NCBI GenBank assembly: GCA_964556565.1 | Contig: CAZKWF010000029.1 | Location: 1 to 23,059 of the forward strand | Origin: SOJZ01 sp964556565 | GTDB taxonomy: Archaea; Thermoproteota; Bathyarchaeia; Bathyarchaeales; Bathyarchaeaceae | Reading direction: 5' to 3' | Length of the DNA: 23,059 nucleotides | In this document: piece after piece, positions 15,101 through 22,017 of the stretch | Position numbering within the stretch: the first letter of the stretch is position 1 | Layout: every line of letters begins with the position of its first letter | Position numbers and translations under genes: made by a program | Notes under the pieces: model-generated | Seen by the model: the letters and a program-made list of their open reading frames with translations, nothing else | What the model was told of the DNA's origin: nothing | Databases searched by the model: none

Positions 15101-15907
15101 TCACTTGGCAGGGTAAGGAACTCCTAATTCCCAAAGTTTTTCGAACTCTTCCATAAACTTCTTGAACAAAGTAGAAGTCTTCCCTCGAATGACTATAGTG
15201 GGGCAACTACTGCCTCTATGGCTACTCATATAGAACGTTACGAACATTGTATCATCGATTCTTATTATCGAACAGTACATGGTGAGTTCAGGCACTGTTT
15301 TGATTTCAAGGAGTTTTTTTTCGGAATTGTTTAACTCTTCGCAGACATCAGCTAGCTTTTTCAGCGAATCTTTTATTGTGCTCGCAATTCTACCAACCTC
15401 GTCGCCTTCCTCCAAAGATCGTCTGGCAACAACAGAAGATTCAGGATCAAGGACTAAGACCCTGTAGTGACACTTCTTACGTTTGCATTGCGTAGAAACA
15501 ATTTTCATGAACTCCTCATTCTTTGTCCAATTCGCCCTGAGAGCGATCGCCATCATGTCAATTTCTTTTGCTGACTCGATTTGATTCATATATTCATCAA
15601 AATCTACCTGGTCTCTGTCCGCATAAAATTCATTTATTCCTATTTCCTTAAAAGTTTGTAGCAAAGGAACAACATTAGAAAGTCGTTTTAGCATTTTGTC
15701 CAAGGGTCCTCCTCCTAGAGCTCTCCAAATCATCTCTATTATTGTTACAGAGAACACCGAAATGCCTAAATTTAGAAAAAAAGACGAAAACAAAGCGTTT
15801 CCTTGATACTGTAAAATAACAGAAACTAAAAACAGTATTGTACCAATGCCAAAGAAAGCTGCAGATACTCGGGTAAAGTGCGCGGCAATCTTCTGTTGCG
15901 ACCTCAT
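15101..15907 (-). CDS. Membrane-anchored PLD-like/DUF5919-like protein
   Basis: A 268-residue protein with two N-terminal membrane helices (about 12-33, AFFGIGTILFLVSVIL, and 38-62, SSFFLNLGISVFSVTIIEMIW), then a cytoplasmic domain. That domain has a beta strand and helix pattern (KEIDMMAIALRANW; HYRVLVLDPESSVVARR) and a C-terminal segment with MYCSIIRIDDTMFVTFYMSSHRG.SCPTIVI, which I recognise as like the DUF5919 domain of PLD-superfamily proteins. The HKD catalytic motif is absent, so it probably binds rather than cleaves. The gene starts inside the end of the HAD gene (ATGA overlap), so it is translationally coupled and third in the cassette. A membrane sensor or effector role is inference. 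Confidence 0.72.
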   Translation of the reverse strand: MRSQQKIAAHFTRVSAAFFGIGTILFLVSVILQYQGNALFSSFFLNLGISVFSVTIIEMIWRALGGGPLDKMLKRLSNVVPLLQTFKEIGINEFYADRDQVDFDEYMNQIESAKEIDMMAIALRANWTKNEEFMKIVSTQCKRKKCHYRVLVLDPESSVVARRSLEEGDEVGRIASTIKDSLKKLADVCEELNNSEKKLLEIKTVPELTMYCSIIRIDDTMFVTFYMSSHRGSSCPTIVIRGKTSTLFKKFMEEFEKLWELGVPYPAK

Positions 15908-17022
15908 TTTTTCATCTCCCCCTTAGTAAGATCTATCGGGTCTATCTTATTCCAAGTTTCTTCGTTTAACAAGAAGTGGTTCACATCCAGCAAATTGCTT
16001 GTTACTAAAGAGGGTAAGGGCAACTTTTTTCTTCTTAAGTATTCAGTAGTATACTCATGAGCATACTTGCCACAGAGCAATCTAACTGTTATTACATCTT
16101 TTCCAAAAAGTTCAATAAAGGGAGCTATATCCTTTTCATATCTATCACCAACAACACCTAGTTTAATTGTTTCTGTTTGTATACTTACACTTTTCTTATG
16201 ATTAGAATACTCTTCAAAATGGATTCTAGGATTATCAGGATGATCTTGAATAGTCTTCAACACTCGAAGAATAGTATTACTATTCTTTTGGCCAACTACC
16301 AAAGCTTTGTCGACGCCAATCAATCTTTGTAAGTTAAGTTTCCCAAATTTCTCCATTTGAACTTCTTGGGCCCCTTCCGTTACTACGTATTGTTCAATTC
16401 CAGCATAATGCAAAGATTTGATAAAATCTTCAGCGTCACTATATAGCGGAATTTTCACTGTCAAAGCATCAAATTCTCTTACTGCTCTTCTAATGATTTT
16501 TGTTTGGGATTTCTCCTTTCTAATCCTTTCATTTATTTCAAGAAATTCTTTCGTTTCATATTTGAACTGCGATATCTCAAGTCCTTCATTTTCATTCCCA
16601 CCTTGTACATGCACGGTTGCATCTTCCAATTCCTCAATTTCCGCATAAAACCTTAACAGCGAACTCTTGTCCATCTCAGACAATGCCATCAAGGCACGAT
16701 AGAGTTGGGGTGAGTTCCAGAAACGTCTGAAATCTGGAAAGCCAATAGCTCGAAAGGCCTTTGCGTGATTGACAATCCACTCATATAGATTCAGAGCATT
16801 ACTATCGGTCATACTCAAATTCAATGAAGAAATGACTTTCTTAGCAGTCTCATTCCTAATGGATGAATAGTCGAATAAAGTTAAGTCCAAATCCAATAAA
16901 ACGACTCTTCTGGACTGTGTTTTGATATACACATCTTTTTTCAGTTTATGGTGAGAATCGGACAAGGCCTTTCGGATATTCATAAGATACCAAGCATCCT
17001 TACTTACGGCTGAACTTTTCAT
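15904..17022 (-). CDS. HAD-superfamily hydrolase with large helical cap
   Basis: A 372-residue protein. Motif I is LLDLDLTLFD with nucleophile Asp44, Asp46 and Thr48; motif II is likely VVTEGAQE near 218; motif IV is GVVGDRYEKDI near 307, with the acidic pair for magnesium. Between motifs I and II is a helical cap of about 165 residues, much larger than in ordinary phosphoglycolate phosphatase-like enzymes, with many aromatic and charged residues (FPDFRRFWNSPQLYRAL). The C terminus has a further 50 residues after the core. It overlaps the upstream archaemetzincin-like gene by 23 bases and the downstream PLD-like gene by four. Phosphatase activity is likely; the substrate is unknown. Confidence 0.8.
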   Translation of the reverse strand: MKSSAVSKDAWYLMNIRKALSDSHHKLKKDVYIKTQSRRVVLLDLDLTLFDYSSIRNETAKKVISSLNLSMTDSNALNLYEWIVNHAKAFRAIGFPDFRRFWNSPQLYRALMALSEMDKSSLLRFYAEIEELEDATVHVQGGNENEGLEISQFKYETKEFLEINERIRKEKSQTKIIRRAVREFDALTVKIPLYSDAEDFIKSLHYAGIEQYVVTEGAQEVQMEKFGKLNLQRLIGVDKALVVGQKNSNTILRVLKTIQDHPDNPRIHFEEYSNHKKSVSIQTETIKLGVVGDRYEKDIAPFIELFGKDVITVRLLCGKYAHEYTTEYLRRKKLPLPSLVTSNLLDVNHFLLNEETWNKIDPIDLTKGEMKK

Positions 17023-17578
17023 TTAAATTCTTGAGTATCTTCCTATAGCATTTTTCACAATATTCTTCTTTGGAGAGTCTTATGTCCGAAACAGAGGGAT
17101 GAAAATGTAGTGGACATTCTTCGTTTTCACAATGCCCCCCCACAACAATTTCTCCTATTTCATGCTCAATGTACACCAGTATATTTTTGGTACAGCTTTC
17201 TTCATCGGCAGAGTGCAGAATATCAGCTGATATGATGGCTGAAGCTCTCTTAATGTCTGGATCGTAACAAAACATGGCTATAGGCAAGATTCCCCTGCCA
17301 GCGAAGATTATCGGCAAATCAATTAGAAGCAATGTTATATCTGTACGACTTCTTCCAACAATGTCTTCTGTTAGTGATTCCCCAAGAACATACTTGTCAT
17401 GTATTTTCCCCTTTTCAAACACGTAGTACTTACTCAGATCAATATTGGCACACGCAATTGTAACATCAAATAGATCACCGTATTTCTCTTCGAATTTTTT
17501 GGATGCTTCGCAAACACAATCTTTGTCGTAAAGTTTTAGATTTTGATGGAACAGAATTTCAACACTCAATCTCCTCAT
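17000..17578 (-). CDS. Archaemetzincin-like protein with altered zinc site
   Basis: A 192-residue soluble protein. Archaemetzincins carry HExxHxxGxxHC, then CxM and a CxxC pair. Here the same frame reads HEIGEIVVGGHCENEEC followed by PLHF and YCEKC: His139, Glu140, Glu143 (in place of the second His), His149, Cys150, Cys155, Cys174 and Cys177. The first and third zinc ligands, the general-base Glu and the four-Cys structural zinc site remain, while the second His is Glu and the Gly is shifted by one. The upstream region (ITLLLIDLPIIFAGRGILPIAMFCYDPD) fits the strand before the active-site helix. It may be an HExxE-type protease or an inactive binding protein. GGGTGAG lies ahead of the ATG. 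It is first in the cassette. Confidence 0.65.
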   Translation of the reverse strand: MRRLSVEILFHQNLKLYDKDCVCEASKKFEEKYGDLFDVTIACANIDLSKYYVFEKGKIHDKYVLGESLTEDIVGRSRTDITLLLIDLPIIFAGRGILPIAMFCYDPDIKRASAIISADILHSADEESCTKNILVYIEHEIGEIVVGGHCENEECPLHFHPSVSDIRLSKEEYCEKCYRKILKNLNEKFSRK

Positions 17579-17656
17579 TGTTTTCTACTCACCCACAGCG
17601 AATGTCATTAAGCACCCGTCAATGCTGTAACGTAAATCTTGTTGAAAGCCTAAGGA

Positions 17657-19768
17657 TTAAAACTGTCTTGATTGTACAAGAAATATAGCTTCACGAGCGA
17701 TCTTGTCGACCAATTTTTCACCAATCGCTTCCTTCTCCCAGATATTCTTATCAGTTAATCCTTCCATTTTGAGTTGCACATAGAATCTTAATTTTGCTTC
17801 TGTTCCGGAAGGTCTTATCGTAACGTGGTTGTGGCCACTCCGATCAAAATGAAATCGTATTCCTTCATCGGGAAAACCAGGCCAATAGATATTATCATAT
17901 TTGCCAGTAGCGAATTTTTCTGCCTGCACGATTGAAAGATCGGCTAAATGTAGTGGATTCCTTGCTTCATCCTTATTCACGACATGTGCCATATTCTCTA
18001 TGTTTTTTATGATCCGTCTTTTCAACAATTCACCCTCCATACCCTCGAACACTCCTTCTTCTGGCAAAGTAACTTCAATTGTGACAAAGCAACCTATTTG
18101 AGGGTCCAAGTATAGGCGGTTCAACAAGTCTAGCAGTGATAGATTACGGGACTTTGCAAAGGCACATATTTCAGACACCAAAACAGCCGCAAGGGTACCA
18201 TCTTTCTCTAGAGTGTGACCTCCTCTTCCCAAAAATTCTCCCAATTCCGGTTTTGCGCCCCCTATTGTAAAACCATTACTTTCTTCAAACGCACCAACGT
18301 TGATTTTTCCCCTCTTCCACTCTTCGATAATTCTCTCTGCCAAGAAACCGAAACCGACCCATGTGTCGATACAATCAACTCCAAACTTGTGGGCTGCCCG
18401 TCGTAACCCCTCGGTAGTCACGTGGCTTTTGACAACGAATTTCTTGTGCACATCTGGGACAAGCCCATCATGTCTTTCTGCAATCGTCTTGAGTCGATAC
18501 CACAAAACTAATGTCCAGACATCGTTGGCTGTTAAAAGTTTCCATTCGCCACAGACTTCTTGATGTTCTTCTGGAACATTGACTATGAGTCCCATTCTGT
18601 CGGCATCTGGGTCCGTGCCAATAAACATGTCTAATTGCTTGAATGTCTCTTCTCCATATTCTTCTTTGAACTTTTTCACTGCAATTTTAGCAGAGCCAAT
18701 ATAGCCAGGGTCTGGAAGCTGTGTCAATCCAAACGCCGGAAAAAGGCCATCTAGCTTATTCATTTCAGAAAGGATTTTTAGGTTAGTAAACCCTAGCTCC
18801 TCAAGCAACCATGGAACTAGTTTGTAACCACTACCGTAGAATGCAGAATATCCTATCTTAATTTTCGGTGCGAACTCTTCGATAATATCATGCCTCAGAA
18901 TGAAAGTTTTGATGTGATTCAGATATTCTTTATGTATGTTAACGAACGAATAATGTCCAACGTTAAGTAGTGGGGAGTCACCCCCAAGATAAACTAGTTT
19001 ACCCTGTAGGGCCTTTCTTAAATCAATCATTTTGATGTTTTCCAGACACACACCTTCAATTCCCAAATCTTCATTCCCATAAATCTCTTCGATTATTTCC
19101 TGCCTTTGCTTAAGATTTAATGATGCACCTGTTTTTGTCGCGATTTTGTAACCATTGAATCTTTTGTCATTATGGCTAGCAGATATTTCAATTCCAATAT
19201 CAGCTCTCAAATAAGTAACTGCATAAGATAACTCGGGATAAGGAGTTGCTTCATCAAAAAGGTGAACTCTAAAACCTTCTCCCAAGAAAATCTCTGCTAT
19301 TAACTCAACAAAGTCTCTTCCTCGGATTCTGCTATCATAACCTAAGACCACACTCTTCAAGTCTCTTTTTTTCATGTAATTAGCAACGCCAGCTGTGAAC
19401 TTCTTAAAGACTTCGTCACTTATAGTGTTGGGGCCTTTCAATATTGTCACCTGTAAACCCTTTGAGGCTAGTTCAATAAGTTCGTTCTCCAGAAGGGCAG
19501 CCTTTCCTCTTATTCCTCCAGTGCCAAATGTTATCTCTTGCCAAAATGCATAAACTAAATCATCCCATCTCTGCATTTCAATTGACTCTTTTATCCCAGC
19601 TTTAGTGGTGTTCGAAACATATTCGTTCTCCAACCACTCAATTATGACTTGGAGAGTCCTCTTTTTTACTTCAGTCGCTTCTTCTTTTTTCAGAACATCC
19701 AACTTCACTTTTTCCTCAAAATAGCCATCCAAGCCTTCCTGCAGCCTTTTCAGTCTCCTATCCTTCAT
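17657..19768 (-). CDS. Phosphoglucomutase/phosphomannomutase, large alpha-phosphohexomutase
   Basis: Moves phosphate between C1 and C6 of a hexose through a phosphoserine. The 703-residue protein has all four domains: TFGTGGIRG near 87, the phosphoserine loop ISASHNDKRFNGYK with Ser198, the magnesium loop GTDPDADRMG (Asp386, 388, 390), the sugar loop GAFEESNGF and the phosphate loop RPSGTEAKLRFYV near 651. ASHND replaces the usual ASHNP. It resembles PGM2/PgcA-type enzymes but is about 100 residues longer, through an N-terminal helical extension and inserts. ATG at 19768 is preferred: GAGGT lies seven bases before it, and the TATA box CCTATAAAAGG at 19807-19817 predicts a start close to 19787, downstream of or at the alternative TTG at 19789. 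Confidence 0.92.
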   Translation of the reverse strand: MKDRRLKRLQEGLDGYFEEKVKLDVLKKEEATEVKKRTLQVIIEWLENEYVSNTTKAGIKESIEMQRWDDLVYAFWQEITFGTGGIRGKAALLENELIELASKGLQVTILKGPNTISDEVFKKFTAGVANYMKKRDLKSVVLGYDSRIRGRDFVELIAEIFLGEGFRVHLFDEATPYPELSYAVTYLRADIGIEISASHNDKRFNGYKIATKTGASLNLKQRQEIIEEIYGNEDLGIEGVCLENIKMIDLRKALQGKLVYLGGDSPLLNVGHYSFVNIHKEYLNHIKTFILRHDIIEEFAPKIKIGYSAFYGSGYKLVPWLLEELGFTNLKILSEMNKLDGLFPAFGLTQLPDPGYIGSAKIAVKKFKEEYGEETFKQLDMFIGTDPDADRMGLIVNVPEEHQEVCGEWKLLTANDVWTLVLWYRLKTIAERHDGLVPDVHKKFVVKSHVTTEGLRRAAHKFGVDCIDTWVGFGFLAERIIEEWKRGKINVGAFEESNGFTIGGAKPELGEFLGRGGHTLEKDGTLAAVLVSEICAFAKSRNLSLLDLLNRLYLDPQIGCFVTIEVTLPEEGVFEGMEGELLKRRIIKNIENMAHVVNKDEARNPLHLADLSIVQAEKFATGKYDNIYWPGFPDEGIRFHFDRSGHNHVTIRPSGTEAKLRFYVQLKMEGLTDKNIWEKEAIGEKLVDKIAREAIFLVQSRQF

Positions 19769-19806
19769 GAGGATTACCTCATCCTTCAATCTTTCAAGTA
19801 CCTTTT

Positions 19807-19817
19807 CCTTTTATAGG
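19807..19817 (-). promoter_or_regulatory. TATA box for the phosphoglucomutase gene
   Basis: CCTATAAAAGG on the minus strand is the cleanest TATA box in the window and lies about 40-50 bases before the chosen ATG. The transcript may run on into the archaemetzincin-HAD-PLD cassette, whose first gene starts 79 bases after the mutase stop. Confidence 0.55.
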
Positions 19818-19893
19818 TTTAGTTTTGGTGTGTGCCTAGGCGATGTTATCGCTTAACTTTTAAAGCGTAAGAAAGCCCAAATAGAAGTTTAGA

Positions 19894-20175
19894 CTATAAC
19901 CATGTTAAAAAGGCAATGTTGAAAAAAGCATGTGCTAAGGTGAGATATGGTTGAAAGCCCCAAAATGAAGCGTAACTTTCATATTCGAAAAGCATACACA
20001 AGTCTTCAAGTTTGAGGCTCACAGTCGCTGCGGCATGGGAAGACTCTACCAGCTGAAAATTTGATTCGGCAAGTCTCAAAGCTTGTTCAAAGCAACCTGG
20101 AGCCTGTTTTAGTAAATTCGCCTTCAGGAAGTGATTTCCTCTTGTCATGAGCTCATCATAATCCGTTGGAATCAT
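19894..20175 (-). pseudogene. Truncated paralogue of the helical-repeat protein
   Basis: A 93-residue frame whose first 65 residues align without gaps to the N terminus of the protein at 14126-15031; about a third of positions are identical by eye, including MxxGN, AxxxF, LAES/VAES, QxxExxHAA and FExE. It then stops while the relative continues for another 200 residues, and I found no continuation in the other frames before the phosphoglucomutase promoter. It is either a short functional paralogue or a decayed copy. A long TGCATGCA element lies 64 bases upstream of its start. Confidence 0.5.
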
Positions 20176-20233
20176 TTTGGTAGAGTGCTCAGCGCTAGGG
20201 AGGTAGTTTGAGCCTCATTCAGGCCACACAAGC

Positions 20234-20254
20234 GTTGCCATGCATGCATGCAAC
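20234..20254. repeat. Extended TGCATGCA palindrome, copy 7
   Basis: The longest member of the family: CATGCATGCATG with flanking GTTGC and CAAC arms makes a near-perfect dyad. It contains two overlapping copies of TGCATGCA (20241-20248 and 20245-20252) and starts only nine bases beyond the stop of the minus-strand methyltransferase frame. Confidence 0.65.
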
Positions 20255-20262
20255 TTTAGTTT

Positions 20263-20538
20263 CTACTTTCTTGCTCTGACAAGCAGAGCTGGAGGGGAGA
20301 CTTCACCCCATTTGCTAATCATATTTACAGCTTTATCATACGCCTTCTTTGCCTTTTTCCTTTCGCTGTTTGGCAATGATGGGAGATAATGATTTATACA
20401 GAAAACTGGTGGGGCTACACTCCAATTGTAGTCAAGCTCTTTGACTTCAACATCCTTGAACCCCACTTTTTGAAACATTCGCACGATGTTTTCTTTTGTT
20501 GGAAAGTCTAGTTCTCCCATGCGTATCTTACTTTGCAC
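20263..20538 (-). pseudogene. C-terminal part of frameshifted methyltransferase
   Basis: This frame encodes GELDFPTKENIVRMFQKVGF followed by DVEVKELDYNW, the usual C-terminal substrate domain of a class I methyltransferase; it has no independent fold start. Adding one G to the GGG run at 20516-20518 joins it to the frame at 20508-21182 to read RYAWGELDF without a break. The GTG at 20538 is therefore probably not a true start. Confidence 0.7.
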
Positions 20539-21182
20539 TTGAACATCTCTAAGTGGGCTTCTTGAGCTTTATTCCTGGCAACGGGAAGACTCTCCACGAC
20601 TATCACGTTTCCACCCTTGGCGACAATGCGTTTCATCTCTTCAATTGAGGCCTCGATTGACTGATAGTCCGCGAAGTTACGAATTGCATGAACTGAAGCG
20701 GTCAGAGTGAAAGAACCAGACTTGAAGGGTAAATTTTTGGCATCGGATTTGACACCCATTACCCTATTAGCCAGATTCAGTTCGCGCATGCATTCCGTGA
20801 AGTTACTCCACCAACCGCGACGACCGTGTCCGTTCATCAAGTCCACACCTACCACGAGCTTGGACAGTCTGGCAGCTGCAATTGAAAAATATCCTCTACC
20901 ACAACCGACATCAAGTACTGTATCACCCTTGTCTAACTGCATCTCTTTGGCCAATGCTATTCGTTCTAAACCAATATCCGAATTTCTGTACACGTCCCAC
21001 CATGACATCTTGTACTCTTCAATGAGAAAATTTAGAATTCTTCCACAGTCTTCAAAGAGTTTCTTAAAACCCACGTTTAAAGACATGGTAAACGCTTGAG
21101 TTGGAAACTTGACCTCAACTTCTAGTTTCTCTGCAAGTCGGGGGATTGATTGCATCCCCAAGATCTGCAGATTTACTCCCAT
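20508..21182 (-). pseudogene. SAM-dependent methyltransferase, N-terminal part, frameshifted
   Basis: Class I methyltransferase. After a 75-residue helical N terminus the SAM-binding motif VLDVGCGRGYFSIAAA is present, then VVGVDLM (motif II), SDAKNLPFKSGSFTLTASVHAIRNF (motifs III-IV) and EMKRIVAKGGNVIVVESLP (motif V). It reads out of frame after CKVRYAWEN. With one base restored the gene spans 20263-21182, 306 residues, a normal length. Whether the frameshift is real or an assembly error cannot be told here. ATG at 21182 is chosen because GGGTGG lies just upstream. The substrate is unknown; the family includes small-molecule methyltransferases. Confidence 0.78.
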
Positions 21183-21213
21183 GGCTACCACCCTTGGATA
21201 TCTTACTACTCAT

Positions 21214-21225
21214 CGTTATTAATGC
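21214..21225 (-). promoter_or_regulatory. TATA-like box for the methyltransferase gene
   Basis: GCATTAATAACG on the minus strand predicts a start near 21193, leaving a short leader that contains the ribosome site AAGGGTGG. This argues the gene was recently intact. Confidence 0.45.
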
Positions 21226-21254
21226 GACTTTCGTAGAACCATGGCGTGTACAGT

Positions 21255-21698
21255 CTAAATAGTTTTGATCATAACCTTAAATTCGCCAATTATAGAGAAA
21301 TCTGCTTCCAGTTTCTTCAATAGTTCCATTTGTTTATTATCTGGCACCCCGTATTTACTATCTCCAACGAAATAGAAGTTGTGACCCAGATATGCCTGAA
21401 GCTTTGATTCATTCTGGCTTTCAACAAGGTATGCATTTGTAATATGCTCAAAGCCGTTTTTGAAATAAAACTTGATTGCATTTTTGCTTTGAATAGGAGT
21501 TTCAACTCTGATTTTTTCCACTTTATCTTCTAGAAACTCGATTGCTTTTTCTAACAGAGCTTTGCCAGTTCCTTTTCCACGAAATTCAGGCAAAACTACA
21601 AGATTCTCAATATCACCAATTTTATCCCTAACTTTAATATCAATTAAACCAACAATTATGCCATTAACTTCAGCAAGGAAAGTTGAACCATAACTCAA
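21255..21698 (-). pseudogene. GNAT-family N-acetyltransferase, main part, frameshifted
   Basis: The 147-residue frame contains GNAT motif A: ENLVVLPEFRGKGTGKALL, i.e. the acetyl-CoA pyrophosphate loop RGKGTGK, followed by motif B, NAIKFYFKNGFE. A C-terminal extension of about 50 residues (YLGHNFYFVGD.. to the end) is less conserved. The first beta strand and helix are missing from this frame but are found just upstream in another frame (21719-21826). The frame stays open to about 21765, and its TTG at 21698 is only an apparent start. Joined, the gene covers 21255-21826, 190 residues. The acceptor is unknown. Confidence 0.75.
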
Positions 21699-21718
21699 TT
21701 CGAAAAAATCTTCAAACT

Positions 21719-21826
21719 TTAGGACCTTTTCCAGAGAACCATACCATGCTTCTGTAGAATATCCTTATTGTGAACCCTCACATAAGCTTCTTCATCACCT
21801 TTCATAAAAGGTCTGATTCTGACCAT
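21719..21826 (-). pseudogene. N-terminal fragment of the frameshifted GNAT gene
   Basis: Starts ATG at 21826 with GAGG seven bases upstream and reads MVRIRPFMKGDEEAYVRVHN, the typical GNAT N terminus, then shifts out of frame near 21766-21770. Restoring one base gives VHNEGYSTEAWYGSL, which continues straight into the main part. Confidence 0.7.
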
Positions 21827-21865
21827 AAAAGAGCCTCATTGAACTAACTTGTCACATCTCAGTTT

Positions 21866-21878
21866 CATATTTATTTGC
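21866..21878 (-). promoter_or_regulatory. TATA-like box for the GNAT gene
   Basis: GCAAATAAATATG on the minus strand lies 40-50 bases before the ATG at 21826. Confidence 0.4.
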
Positions 21879-21889
21879 ATTACTTCAAA

Positions 21890-21903
21890 TTGCATGCTTG
21901 CAA
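21890..21903. repeat. Variant TTGCATGCTTGCAA dyad, copy 8
   Basis: An inverted repeat TTGCA...TGCAA around GCATGC, in the divergent gap between the GNAT and phosphohexomutase genes. It differs by one base from the ATGCATGCA theme. Confidence 0.4.
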
Positions 21904-21940
21904 GGGTGTTGGAAATTACGCTTTTTCAACCCCTGTATAG

Positions 21941-21952
21941 TAAATAATTAAA
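21941..21952 (+). promoter_or_regulatory. TATA-like box for the phosphohexomutase gene
   Basis: TAAATAATTAAA predicts transcription from about 21970. An in-frame GTG at 21973 could thus be a leaderless start, giving 15 extra residues before the ATG at 22018. Confidence 0.45.
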
Positions 21953-22017
21953 GCCAATCTCACATAAATGCGGTGGGTTACAAGTTAACAACACTTGATT
22001 TTAAGAGTCTGGCGAGA

